From an uncultured Neomegalonema sp. (lineage in GTDB: Bacteria; Pseudomonadota; Alphaproteobacteria; Rhodobacterales; Rhodobacteraceae), in assembly GCA_937995735.1 (NCBI GenBank), contig CALKIZ010000072.1, forward strand, positions 17,609 through 81,608: 64,000 nt of DNA, in the 5' to 3' direction. Positions 8,976 through 18,900 of this stretch are shown piece by piece. The notes under the pieces were generated by a model. That model was given only the letters and a program-made list of their open reading frames with translations, had not been told where the DNA came from and ran no database searches. Numbering within the stretch: the first letter of the stretch is position 1; every line of letters begins with the position of its first letter. The translations under genes and the position numbers were made by a program.

Positions 8976-9710
8976 ATGATTTCGGCAAAGAAACTTGATC
9001 CAAAACTAGATGTCCAAAGGCGTCTTGATCGTCGTAGCGCTTATTTGGAAGAATGTTTTCTTCAATCAGACTCGCGCTCGCTGTGGGTTCGGAGTATCAA
9101 TTTATCAGATGGTGGTATGTGCGTTGCCGTAAAAGAATACGGCGTCCTCAAGCGCGGGACAAACATCGCTGTGTTTATCAGAAACTTTCCTCCCATTGAT
9201 GCACAAGTTCGGTGGACGCGGGGAAACATCGCAGGCGTAAAGTTTTTAACTCCTATAGAAAATCATCCCGAAATATTTAGCTTGTTGACACGACTGCACG
9301 ATGGCAGTGAAGCTCAACCCAACCTCAGTTCAAAGAGTGTGGATGAAAAACTTCCCACGAGCCTTCGTGAGATTTTCACGCAAGACATTGCAAAAGTTGA
9401 AGCAACGCCAGAAGATCGTGCTTACAGCCGTCTAAATTACATTGAAAAGTGTCACATCAAAACGGACAAAAAAACTTTTAAAGCAGAGTCTCAAGATATC
9501 TCCGAAGGCGGTATGTGTCTTAAGTTACTCGGCTTAGGTAAGATAGATCTAGGAGAAAATATACAAGTTATTCTCCCCTGTGGGTATCCACCCATCAATG
9601 CATCTTTACGCTGGATGAAAGATCGGAAAGTCGGTGTAGAGTTTCATGCACCAATCAAAGATCATCCAATCTTTTTTGAAATAGACAAGGGCCTCGACCA
9701 ATCAAACTGA
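8976..9710 (+). CDS. tandem PilZ-domain protein (putative c-di-GMP receptor)
   Basis: 244 residues made of two PilZ domains. Domain 1 (about residues 15-105) has the RxxxR box in RRLDRR and the second box NLSDGG. Domain 2 (about 142-235) has RAYSR and DISEGG. Both keep the two boxes that bind cyclic di-GMP in known PilZ proteins, so each domain is predicted to bind it. No output domain is present, so it probably acts by protein-protein contact, for example on motility or polysaccharide export. The 180-base upstream region is AT-rich and a strong terminator follows. Confidence 0.85.
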   Translation: MISAKKLDPKLDVQRRLDRRSAYLEECFLQSDSRSLWVRSINLSDGGMCVAVKEYGVLKRGTNIAVFIRNFPPIDAQVRWTRGNIAGVKFLTPIENHPEIFSLLTRLHDGSEAQPNLSSKSVDEKLPTSLREIFTQDIAKVEATPEDRAYSRLNYIEKCHIKTDKKTFKAESQDISEGGMCLKLLGLGKIDLGENIQVILPCGYPPINASLRWMKDRKVGVEFHAPIKDHPIFFEIDKGLDQSN

Positions 9711-9737
9711 ATGGCCACCGACAGAAGTTGAGGGTAT

Positions 9738-9772
9738 AAGGCATTGCACCGTGTGACGTGCAATGCCTTTTT
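9738..9772 (+). terminator. strong rho-independent terminator after the PilZ gene
   Basis: A 12-bp perfect stem, AAGGCATTGCAC and its complement, with an 8-base loop, runs straight into TTTTT. Confidence 0.9.
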
Positions 9773-9790
9773 CTATGACAAGAAGTGTTT

Positions 9791-10402
9791 TCAATACAGT
9801 GACTTGTTTTGCCTATCCTGCAAAGCGGCGTCATATTCTTTTGCGTCAAAGTCTGCGATAACTGATTGAATCAACTCTCCCGCCTTAGGCAAGGTATTGG
9901 GATCAATTCGTGCGTCATTGTTCCATAATTTTGATCGCTTCAATGCGCGCGCGCATTGAAAATAAACCGCATCAACTTCCACTATAATTACTGTAACGGG
10001 TTCACTGCCATTAACGGCAAAGCGTGCGCGTAAATCCGGTTTGGTCGACAAATACGCTCTTCCATTTATTCGTAGTGTTTCATTCCAGCCGGGGATCATA
10101 AACAGTAAAGCGACCCGTGCATCCCGGATAATATTTCTGAGTGTATCGAGCCGGTTATTGCCACGCCGATCTGGGATCGCGATTGTACGATCATCAATAA
10201 TCTGAACAAAGCCCGGTCCGTCCCCGCGCGGCGAGCAATCTAGTCCTTCAGGGCCAACACTTGCAATTGCTAGAAACGGTGACGCCTCGATCAAACGTTT
10301 GTATTGGTCATTAATGAAGGGCGTTTCCTTTTTGAGTGTTGTCGCCAAAGGCGAGGAATATAAAGCCTCAAGGTCGGTCAAAGATTTAATACGATGTGGC
10401 AT
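9791..10402 (-). CDS. pyridoxamine 5'-phosphate oxidase-like FMN flavoprotein
   Basis: 203 residues of the PPOX/split-barrel fold. Features are FLAIASVGPEGLDCSPRGD in the first strands, IAIPDRRGNNRLDTLRNI and a central VALLFMIPGWNETLRINGRAYL, matching the MSMEG_1061-type FMN-dependent subgroup. Members bind FMN; physiological substrates are mostly unknown. Of two nearby ATGs (10408 and 10402), the second has AGGGG at proper spacing and is chosen. It converges with the PilZ gene. Confidence 0.8.
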   Translation of the reverse strand: MPHRIKSLTDLEALYSSPLATTLKKETPFINDQYKRLIEASPFLAIASVGPEGLDCSPRGDGPGFVQIIDDRTIAIPDRRGNNRLDTLRNIIRDARVALLFMIPGWNETLRINGRAYLSTKPDLRARFAVNGSEPVTVIIVEVDAVYFQCARALKRSKLWNNDARIDPNTLPKAGELIQSVIADFDAKEYDAALQDRQNKSLY

Positions 10403-10448
10403 AACCATCCCCTATAATGATTTCAGCAAACGTCTCAAAGCATAAGGC

Positions 10449-11240
10449 TTATTCGACGCCCAACTTTGCCAAGGCAGCTTCGACACGTGGCGTATCTATT
10501 GGATTATTTAATTCCCAAAAAACGCGCCCCGGTGCTTCGACCTCGACGCATTGGACCGGAACGCCGTTTTCGAGAAACCGCAATTGCTCTAACCCTTCGA
10601 GCGCCTCCAAAGGACCGGGCTTCCAACTGACATATTGTTCGAGCGCCGCTTGCGTATAGGCATAAAGGCCGACGTGATGGAAGACAGGAACCATACCACT
10701 ATCAACGATCTCATGACCAACGTAAGGGATCACTTCTTTCGAGAAATAAAGGCCGTTTCCGCCAGCGCCGAACACCGCCGTCGTACCGCCAACACGCCCT
10801 GCTTTGCGGTCTTCGATGAAATTACGATATGTCTCAGTATCACACCGCAAAACGGGTGTTGCAACTTGTGCCCCGTTTTTCATGGCATCAATAAGCGCCT
10901 CAACAAACCAGGGCGGCGTCAGCGGCGCATCACCTTGCAAGTTCACCACGATGTCAGGGTTATCCAATCTCGATAGCGCATCATGACAGCGCGCCGTACC
11001 GTTTTCGCAATCCGAAGAGGTCATAACGACCTCAGCCCCGAAACCGCCAGCCGCATCCGCAATCCGATCATCATCTGTCGCCACAACAACGCGCGACACA
11101 CCGGAGACCTCGCTTGCGGCTTCCCAAGCCCGTTGAATCAAAGATTTGGAAATCCCCGTTGCGCCTCTTAAAGGGGCAAGCGGTTTTCCGGGAAAGCGCG
11201 TCGATTGATAACGGGCGGGAATGACAATCGCGACCTTCAC
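10449..11240 (-). CDS. kdsB: 3-deoxy-manno-octulosonate cytidylyltransferase
   Basis: 263 residues. N-terminal IPARYQSTRFPGKPL is the CTP-binding signature of KdsB, followed by VVVATDDDRIADA and VVNLQGDAP. The enzyme activates Kdo with CTP to CMP-Kdo for lipopolysaccharide inner-core assembly, so the cell makes Kdo-containing LPS. It starts with GTG at 11240, just before the end of cobO, and the two are probably co-transcribed although functionally unrelated. Confidence 0.93.
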   Translation of the reverse strand: MKVAIVIPARYQSTRFPGKPLAPLRGATGISKSLIQRAWEAASEVSGVSRVVVATDDDRIADAAGGFGAEVVMTSSDCENGTARCHDALSRLDNPDIVVNLQGDAPLTPPWFVEALIDAMKNGAQVATPVLRCDTETYRNFIEDRKAGRVGGTTAVFGAGGNGLYFSKEVIPYVGHEIVDSGMVPVFHHVGLYAYTQAALEQYVSWKPGPLEALEGLEQLRFLENGVPVQCVEVEAPGRVFWELNNPIDTPRVEAALAKLGVE

Positions 11241-11241
11241 A

Positions 11242-11856
11242 TCAGAACTCCACGCCGATTTGCGCTTTAATCCCGGATCGGAACGGATGCTTAATAAGCT
11301 CCATCTCAGTCACCAAATCAGCCGCCTCGATCAGTTCTTCTTTCGCATTCCGTCCTGTGAGAACGACGTGAGTCATTTCCGGTTTTTCTTCGAGCAGGAA
11401 TTTGACGACCTCGTTGATGTCCAGATAATCATAACGCAGCGCGATATTGATCTCGTCCAATAGGACCATTTTATTGGCCGGATCGCGGATCAACTCTTTT
11501 GCTTTTTCCCAAGCCGCCGCCGCCATTTCCATATCGCGGGATTTATCTTGAGTTTCCCAGGTGAACCCCTCACCCATCGTGTGAAATTGACACGCATCCG
11601 AAAACTTCGCAAGGATCAAGTCACGTTCGCCCGTTGACATGCCACCCTTGATGAATTGCACCACGGCGCAAGGCATTTCATGAGCTATGCAACGGAAGAT
11701 CATCCCAAAAGCAGCAGTGCTTTTCCCTTTACCCTTGCCGGTATGGACGACGACCAAACCTTTTTGGTCCGTCTTTGTCGCCATGATTTTATCACGAGCA
11801 GTTTTCTTCTTTGCCATCTTCGCAGCATGGCGTGCAGCGTCGTCAGTATCGGTCAT
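11242..11856 (-). CDS. cobO: cob(I)yrinic acid a,c-diamide adenosyltransferase
   Basis: 204 residues. P-loop HTGKGKGKSTAAFG near residues 38-51 and the Asp-box MVLLDEINIALRYDYLD are typical of the CobO/BtuR corrinoid adenosyltransferase. It transfers the 5'-deoxyadenosyl group from ATP to the reduced corrin. Length and the C-terminal MELIKHPFRSGIKAQIGVEF fit the family closely. The rest of the cobalamin genes here are 4 kb away under a riboswitch; this copy is paired with kdsB instead. Confidence 0.93.
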   Translation of the reverse strand: MTDTDDAARHAAKMAKKKTARDKIMATKTDQKGLVVVHTGKGKGKSTAAFGMIFRCIAHEMPCAVVQFIKGGMSTGERDLILAKFSDACQFHTMGEGFTWETQDKSRDMEMAAAAWEKAKELIRDPANKMVLLDEINIALRYDYLDINEVVKFLLEEKPEMTHVVLTGRNAKEELIEAADLVTEMELIKHPFRSGIKAQIGVEF

Positions 11857-11881
11857 GACGTCTCTCCTTAATGTCTCATTG

Positions 11882-12946
11882 TTACTGAGATGTCAGAGAG
11901 GCAGCCTTTCCGCAAACGACTTTTGGAAAATTGATGGCATCCAATGCACCAGGGGTTGGCTGTATCGTTAAAACACCTCTACCGGAGCATAGCGTCATAA
12001 GCACCTCAAAATCGCCGACATCTATTGCCGAGTCAACCTCACCGGCGCGCACGAGTGCCATTGCATCGTCCCATCCCAGTGTCCCTGAGGCATCCGCTTT
12101 GGATTGTTCGAGCGAATCCGCAACAGGCAGAGCGGCTTCAGCGGCTTGGATATTCGCCGTACCCAGAGACGCGGGGATCGTTCCCAGAGGAATAGCAACC
12201 TCTGCTGTTAATGGTGATGGCACTGCCGTGGGCGTCGAGTCTTGCGACGTACGCGGCGCCGTAAGAGACGGCAATGCAACAGCGCGAATAGACGGAGGTG
12301 TGGGCAATGGCGCAGCGGGTTGTATCACCACTGGAGAAACTACTGCTGGTGTCGCTGTGGTGACATCGACCAATGGACGTCGGATAGGTTTTGGCGACGC
12401 TGTAATGGGTCGACGTAACGGCCTCGGCGAAGTTGTCACTGAGCGGTTCGTTGGTCGTTGAACTACTGCCGCTTTAACTTCCGTTGGCACGCGCACAGGG
12501 GGCGATTTGTAGAGAACAGGCTTCGTCTTTTGTGCTTTTACAACGGCTCCGGGAGCTTCGTCAGGTTTTGGTTTAGCCAATGCGAGCGCAAGCGAATCCT
12601 GATTTGATCGGTTATTATGTTGCGAACTCTCTTGGCTCGGTCCGGATCTTCTCACAGGAATAGAGCGGTCAATAATGGCATCACCCGGAGCGCGCCCATC
12701 ATAGCGAGAAAAAGTTGCGACGGGTGGGAGTGATTGCTCTTGAGGCAGTGTTTCAATGTTTTGCGGCACTGCCCGCAATTCCGATAAACGTGGTTGACCG
12801 GGCGTTTTACTTGGGATGTTAGCAACAGTTTGCACAGTGTCGGGAATAGTTATGTCCTGAACAACCGCCGACTCACCAACTGGCCTCGCACATGCGCTCA
12901 ACGCAATACAGGCTACGATAATTCCTGTGGCGGGATAGACACGCAT
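11882..12946 (-). CDS. proline-rich lipoprotein of unknown function
   Basis: 354 residues. The methionine at 12946 has GGAG upstream and starts a signal sequence ending in the lipobox ALSAC (Cys19), so it is probably a lipoprotein. Residues 30-280 are low-complexity, rich in Pro, Ala, Thr and Val with repeated RRPI/RRPL-like motifs, which suggests an extended periplasmic linker. The C-terminal 60 residues contain two cysteines (LMTLCSGRG and KVVCGK) and look folded. No family is recognised. It is the last gene before cobO on the same strand, 25 bases away. Confidence 0.6.
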   Translation of the reverse strand: MRVYPATGIIVACIALSACARPVGESAVVQDITIPDTVQTVANIPSKTPGQPRLSELRAVPQNIETLPQEQSLPPVATFSRYDGRAPGDAIIDRSIPVRRSGPSQESSQHNNRSNQDSLALALAKPKPDEAPGAVVKAQKTKPVLYKSPPVRVPTEVKAAVVQRPTNRSVTTSPRPLRRPITASPKPIRRPLVDVTTATPAVVSPVVIQPAAPLPTPPSIRAVALPSLTAPRTSQDSTPTAVPSPLTAEVAIPLGTIPASLGTANIQAAEAALPVADSLEQSKADASGTLGWDDAMALVRAGEVDSAIDVGDFEVLMTLCSGRGVLTIQPTPGALDAINFPKVVCGKAASLTSQ

Positions 12947-13062
12947 AACAGTTACTCCGAAATATCTTCGCAACACTCATAGCAATATTTCGAGCGTCAC
13001 GAAAGGGATGTGCGTCTTCTCAGAGGAAAACGGACATCCATTAAGTGGCATTTAAGCATCAA

Positions 13063-15306
13063 TCACCGATTGCCATCGAGTGATTTTGCCAATCGAACAA
13101 GGTTAATAAATTCAGAGCGGTATCCGAATTCATCTTTCCCCTTTGACGAACTCGCGAGCTTGATGAGATCGTCATAACCGTATTCGCCCAACCGTGAGCT
13201 GCCACGAAGCATCTGAGCAAATGCCGCAACCGAAGCCGCAAAGCGTGTTTCTTGATCCGCAGCATCAAGATTATCAGACTCGTCCAGTGCATCGACGGAT
13301 CGGCTGATCAACTTACTGGTATTCTCATTAGGCAATTTATAGCGAATTTTGACAAAGGCATATTCGTCGCTCGCATCGGTATCCGTTACGGGTTGAGTCT
13401 CCGCTTCGACGTAGCGCAAATCGTTGACCAATTCCGCAGGCGACCCTTTTGGCGTTAGCTCGTAAATTGCAGTAACCGTATGGCCTGAGCCGATCTCGCC
13501 CGCATCAACTTTATCGTTGTTGAAGTCTTCGCGCTTCAGGGCGCGGGTTTCATATCCGATCAAGCGGTACTCATTGATTTGCGCCGGATTGAACTCGACC
13601 TGAATTTTCACATCCTTCGCGATTGGCAGCAACGCGCCCCCTGCTTCATCAGCAAGAACCTTCCGCGCCTCGGACAATGTGTCGATATAGGCGGCTACAC
13701 CATTACCGTTCTGCGCAAGCGTTTGCATGAGGTGATCGTTGTAGTTGCCCATGCCGAAACCGAGCACCGATAGAAAGACGCCGCTTTTACGTTTCTTCTC
13801 AACATATGTTTGCACCTCGCCCGGCGTAGAAAACCCGACATTGAAATCACCATCGGTCGCGAGGATCACACGGTTGATGCCGTCCTCATCGAAACTTTCT
13901 TGAGCTTTATTATATGCCAGTTCAAGACCCGCCGCTCCTGCGGTCGAACCACCTGCGCGCAAACGATCAAAAGCGGCAATGATCTTTGAGCGCTCATTTG
14001 CCGGGGTTGGCTCCAGCACTGTGCCCGCACTGCCCGCGTAAGTGACAATCGACACCGTGTCGTTTTCATCCAACGTATCAAGCAGCAGTTTAAAGCTGTT
14101 GATCAGCAGCGGCAGTTTATTCGGGTTGCTCATCGAACCCGATGTGTCGATCAACAGCACAATATTGGAATTCGGCCGCGCATCGGCAGGAGGCGTGTAT
14201 CCCTTGATCCCGATATGCATCAACTTGGTATCCGCGTTCCACGGCGTTGGTGTCACGGTTACATTCGCTTTGAACGGTTCCTTTGCATCCGTCGGCGCTT
14301 CATACTGATAGGGAAAATAGTTGATCAGTTCTTCGACGCGAACACTGGCTGGATTAGGGAGTTGGCCCCGGTTCAATGACGCCCGCATAAACGAATAAGA
14401 CGCGGTATCGACATCGACTGAGAATGTTGAAACAGGGTTGGTAGCGCTTTGTAGCGTCTGATAATCAGAAAATTTTTCAAAACGATCACGACCTTGAGCC
14501 TGAGCGGTGTTTATCGGTTGATCAGACGGTGTTACGCGCGAGACAACTTCAGCTTCTTCAGAGTCTTGAATTGTCGTCGTTCGAATTGTAGCCGACGGCT
14601 GCGGTGCGACCACGGCAGAGGCCGCGCTTGGCGCGGCAATATCAACGTTCTCTGCAACCTTGCGTGATGCAGAAACGATAACATTATCGCTTTCAGAAAA
14701 ACTCTCAACAGCTGCGGGAGGCTCAGCTTCAAGTTCAGGAAGCGCAGCGGCGGCAAATGAGTCAGTCAACGCATCGGCAGGGCTTGATTTACCGACCGGT
14801 TGCCGCACTAAGGTTTCTAATTTTGCTTGATCGACTCTTAGTGCATCGGCGTTTGAAAAATTTGTATTCAACTCACCTTTGATATTTGGAAGGACAACGA
14901 GAGCGGCGAGTCCCGCTGCAACGGCTGTACCGCCAAACATCATGTTGATCGTTGGAAGTCTGCTGGTCATGGATCGTCTCCGGACTTTCGTACCCCCTCG
15001 GGGTGCGTTCTGTCCTTTGAGACGGCGGTAAGAGTCTGATCCTTGGGAGTTTTTCAGGTTTTTTTCAGATGTACCGACAGTCTGCTCTTTTTCGACAGAG
15101 GCTTCGCCTGTCGCTTTTACTGTTTCATCCTTGATGTCATCTGACCGCAAAGGAGTAACAAGTGCCGACGGTCTATTCTCAGTTTGCGCTCCAGAGAATT
15201 CTTCCTCGAACGCGGCCATCGCTGCATTCATACCTTTTGCTCGGGCAACCAAACGCGGTTCGGCGTTGTGCAGCTCATCGCGAAGGCGCTTCATTTCGTC
15301 AGTCAT
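13063..15306 (-). CDS. membrane-anchored VWA-domain protein (YfbK-like)
   Basis: 747 residues. A charged cytosolic N-terminus (1-115) is followed by one membrane helix (about 118-140), a long disordered linker, a YfbK-type N-terminal domain (FSVDVDTASYSFMRASL near 295) and a von Willebrand A domain whose metal-ion site is DTSGSMS at 387-393. A DUF3520-like C-terminal domain ends the protein. The start chosen (15306) lies inside the ATGA overlap with the sigma-factor gene and has AGGAGG upstream. One-helix topology and coupling to an ECF sigma factor suggest it could act as an anti-sigma or signalling partner; this is inference. Confidence 0.8.
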   Translation of the reverse strand: MTDEMKRLRDELHNAEPRLVARAKGMNAAMAAFEEEFSGAQTENRPSALVTPLRSDDIKDETVKATGEASVEKEQTVGTSEKNLKNSQGSDSYRRLKGQNAPRGGTKVRRRSMTSRLPTINMMFGGTAVAAGLAALVVLPNIKGELNTNFSNADALRVDQAKLETLVRQPVGKSSPADALTDSFAAAALPELEAEPPAAVESFSESDNVIVSASRKVAENVDIAAPSAASAVVAPQPSATIRTTTIQDSEEAEVVSRVTPSDQPINTAQAQGRDRFEKFSDYQTLQSATNPVSTFSVDVDTASYSFMRASLNRGQLPNPASVRVEELINYFPYQYEAPTDAKEPFKANVTVTPTPWNADTKLMHIGIKGYTPPADARPNSNIVLLIDTSGSMSNPNKLPLLINSFKLLLDTLDENDTVSIVTYAGSAGTVLEPTPANERSKIIAAFDRLRAGGSTAGAAGLELAYNKAQESFDEDGINRVILATDGDFNVGFSTPGEVQTYVEKKRKSGVFLSVLGFGMGNYNDHLMQTLAQNGNGVAAYIDTLSEARKVLADEAGGALLPIAKDVKIQVEFNPAQINEYRLIGYETRALKREDFNNDKVDAGEIGSGHTVTAIYELTPKGSPAELVNDLRYVEAETQPVTDTDASDEYAFVKIRYKLPNENTSKLISRSVDALDESDNLDAADQETRFAASVAAFAQMLRGSSRLGEYGYDDLIKLASSSKGKDEFGYRSEFINLVRLAKSLDGNR

Positions 15307-15872
15307 TGAGCAGCCTCCTTTGCTTGTGTAGCCATCGCCCTTAATTTCTTTCGCACCTCCGACATGCGCCATGCCACAGTGCCCTCTGCTACGCCCAAAA
15401 CTTTCGCGGCTTCGGCATGGCTCAAATCATCACCCAAAACGAGCGCGGCAGTCTCACGCAGATCGTCACTTAGGCTTTCGAGTGCAACCCGTAACCAATG
15501 GAGTCGCGCCTCGGTATCCGCCGCCTCGCCTCTTGCAAGCTCGGACACTTCCGCAAACCCCGAAGCCGTACGCGAGCGTGTCGCGGCACGCCGCAAAGCA
15601 TCGCGGCTCGCGTTCAGAGTCACGGTATGCAGCCACGTCGTAAACCGGGACTCGCCACGCCAGTTGCGCAGCTTTGACGGCATCGCTGTCCAAACCTCTT
15701 GAGTCACGTCTTCTGCTTCCGCCTCATTTCGGACGACTCCGAGCGATACACGATAAACACGATCATAGTGACGATCCAACAACTCACGGAACGCTTGCGA
15801 ATCACCCGCAGACGCCCGCTTCGCAAGGCTTTCATCGCTCTCAGACCCATCCATTTCGACAGTGAGACGCAT
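15303..15872 (-). CDS. ECF-type RNA polymerase sigma factor
   Basis: 189 residues. Region 2 contains DRVYRVSLGVVRNEAEAEDVTQEVW and region 4 contains LSHAEAAKVLGVAEGTVAWRMSEVRKKL, a complete two-domain extracytoplasmic-function sigma factor. It likely reads an envelope signal transmitted by the membrane VWA protein encoded just downstream with a 4-base overlap. GTG at 15875 and ATG at 15872 are both possible starts; the ATG is preferred. Confidence 0.88.
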   Translation of the reverse strand: MRLTVEMDGSESDESLAKRASAGDSQAFRELLDRHYDRVYRVSLGVVRNEAEAEDVTQEVWTAMPSKLRNWRGESRFTTWLHTVTLNASRDALRRAATRSRTASGFAEVSELARGEAADTEARLHWLRVALESLSDDLRETAALVLGDDLSHAEAAKVLGVAEGTVAWRMSEVRKKLRAMATQAKEAAQ

Positions 15873-15941
15873 CACACGGGGTGTTCCTTGGGTATTTTGA
15901 TAGTTTTTTGCGACATGGTGGAAAGCTCAACGCACGTTCAA

Positions 15942-18900
15942 TTATGTACACAGTTCTTTCATCAGCATTGTTGCGGAATTTGAGCGCGGCGTCCACATGC
16001 CACGTTCCTGCGCTTCGGCAAATCGGTTCGCAATTTCGCGTAGTGCCGCCGGATTAGCATTCTCGATAAACGCGCGGGTGTCTTCATCGGTAAGCACAGC
16101 ATCAAACACCAGATCAAAATGCCGGTCTTTGACGGCTTTTGTGGTTGCCGCGAAAGCGAACAGATAATCAACTGTCGCCGCGATCTCGAATGCGCCTTTA
16201 TATCCGTGGCGTTTTACACCCGCGATCCATTTAGGATTGACAACACGTGAGCGGATAACCCGCCCGATCTCGTCTTCCAATGTGCGAATGACGGGGCGTT
16301 CGGGCCGCGAATGATCATTGTGATACACAACCGGATCAGCACCCGATAGTTTAGCTACAGCCGCCGCTGCGCCGCCTTCAAACTGATAATAGTCATCGGA
16401 ATCCAGCAGGTCATGTTCGCGGTTATCCTGATTTTGGATAACGGCCTCGACACCGGAGAGGCGCGTCTCCAGCGCATCCCGCGCGCTGTCTCCCATCACG
16501 CCGCCGCCATAGGCATAGCTGCCCCATTCCAGATAACTGTCCGCTAAATCACCGCGTTCGGCCCAGAGATTTTCATCTATGAGCGCTTGTAGCCCCGCGC
16601 CGTATGCTCCCGGTTTTGAGCCAAAAACCCGAAAGCCGGATTTTTGCGCATCACCGGTCCGCGCAAGATCTTCGCGATAGCGCGCGGCCATTGGATTTTG
16701 ATCCTCCGGTTCATCCAAAGCCATAACAGCCCGTGCCGCACTGTCGAATAAATCCATTTGCGCGGGGAAAGCATCCCGGAAGAATCCAGAGACCCGCAAG
16801 GTCACATCCACGCGCGGGCGATCAAGTACCTCGAGCGGAACAATCTCAAATCCGGTCACGCGCCGGTTTGCACCATCCCATTGCGGCTTGACCCCCATCA
16901 ACGCAAGACCCTGCGCGATGTCGTCTCCGCCGGTTCGCATATTGGCCGTTCCCCACGCCGTCAGGACCACACGGCGGAGCCAATCGCCTTGCTCTTGCAA
17001 ATGCCGTTCAATCAGCAACGAGGCCGATGCCCAGCCAAGCGAATACGCGGCAGGTGTCGGCACTGCGCGACTATCAACGGAAAAGAAATTGCGTCCCGTC
17101 GGCAAAACATCAGGACGTCCGCGTGTTGGCGCACCGGACGGACCCGGCGCAACAAAGCGCGCGTTTAAGCCCTCAAGCGTCGCCTCAAACTCGCGCGTGC
17201 CGCAGCGTTGTAACGCTGGACGCATTGTCCCTTCAATCCAGTCTAAGACCGGATCAGAGTGCACCCCTGAAATTCGAGCGCGTTGCTCGACGAGTTGCGC
17301 GGCGAGCAGTTCTAATCTTTCAACAGTATCGCCGTTCGTGCGCCAAACTTCATCAATAAGAACAGCGAGCTTGTCGGGGCGCGGCCCTTTCCAAGCTTGT
17401 CCCATAGCGCAATCGAGGGGATCGAAATCCGCAACCGCCAGCAAATCATCCGCCAAAGCGCGGATTAATGAAGCGTCAGCGCCCTGCCCTTTGCCGCGCG
17501 GAACTCTCGCGAGGGCCACAAGCAAGTCAGTCTCTAACCGGCCTTCCGGCGCACTGCCAAAGATGTGCAAGCCATCCCGGATTTGCGCCTCTTTTAACTC
17601 ACACAGATATTCATCAAGTTTCGCGAGCGCGTCCTCTTCCGACGCATCGGCAGCAATTCCGGCGTCTTCTTCCAAACCCGTTGCCGCCGTCAGCGCTCGA
17701 ATTTCACCGCGCAAATGATCGAGCCTGCGCGGATCAACGCCGGAGGCTTCGTAATATTCATCAACCAAGGCTTCGAGGTCTTTGAGCGGGCCGTAAGTTT
17801 CCGCCCGTGTCAGGGGCGGCGTCAGATGATCAATAATGACAGCACTCGTGCGGCGTTTTGCCTGTGTGCCTTCACCCGGATCATTCACGATGAAGGGATA
17901 AAGATGCGGCGTTGGTCCCAGCACGGCTTCAGGGAAACAGTCTTGGGACAGCGCCAAAGCCTTACCCGGCAACCATTCTAAATTGCCGTGCTTGCCCAGA
18001 TGTATAATCGCATCGGCGTTAAACTCGTGTCGTAGCCAAGCGTAAAACGCAAAGTAATTATGCGGCGGCACGAGGTCAGGCGCGTGGTAGGTTTCTTTGG
18101 GATCAATATTATACCCGCGCGCCGGTTGGATGCCGACAACGGCATTGCCAAAGCGCAAAATGGATAATGCGAAACCATCATCGGCGACAAACGGATCATC
18201 TTCCGGTGCGCCCCACCTGTCTTCGACGCTCAACCGCAAGTCCCACGGCAGGGTTTTGTAGAACGTTTGGTAATCGGCAAGAGATAACCGCTCGCCGCCC
18301 TCACGTTCAGCCCGATCCGCGAGCCAATTCGTTGGTCCGGCCTGAACATGCTCCATTAAGTCAGCGGCGCTCGTCGGTCCCCTTTCGATCAGATAACCAG
18401 CGCCGGACAATCTACCGAGCAGGTCAACGCAGCTCTGCGGCGTATCAAGGCCAACACCATTGGCGAGCCGTCCATCTTTGTTCGGGTAGTTGGCGAGCAA
18501 GACAGCAACATGCTTTTCAGCGTTATTCTTCCTGCCAAGCTGCGCCCAATTCGCAGCTAGCTTCGCAACGAATGAAACCCGATCCCCTTGCGCACGATAG
18601 GTCGCGATACGGCACTCGGTTGCCTCATCGAAATAAGCCTCAGACTTAAAGCTGACAGCGCGCGTCAAGACACGCCCATCGACTTCCGGCAACGCTACAT
18701 TCATCGCAATGTCACGTGCGTTCAAACCATTCAGACCTGTCGCCCAGGCTTCTTCGGTTCCACCGGAAAACACCATTTGAAAGACCGGAGCGCCCGCCGC
18801 ATCGAGAGGTGTCGGGCTATGTTCGGAAGATTGCGGAGACGACACTGCAAAGCCCGTAGCATTCAAAACGACAGCGGGCGGTGCATCCTCGAACACAGCC

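Noticed and set aside
16888..17718. 276-codon open frame on the plus strand
   Set aside because: It lies entirely antisense to cobN, is rich in Ser, Arg and Ala, and has no ribosome-binding site or motif; a codon-bias shadow.
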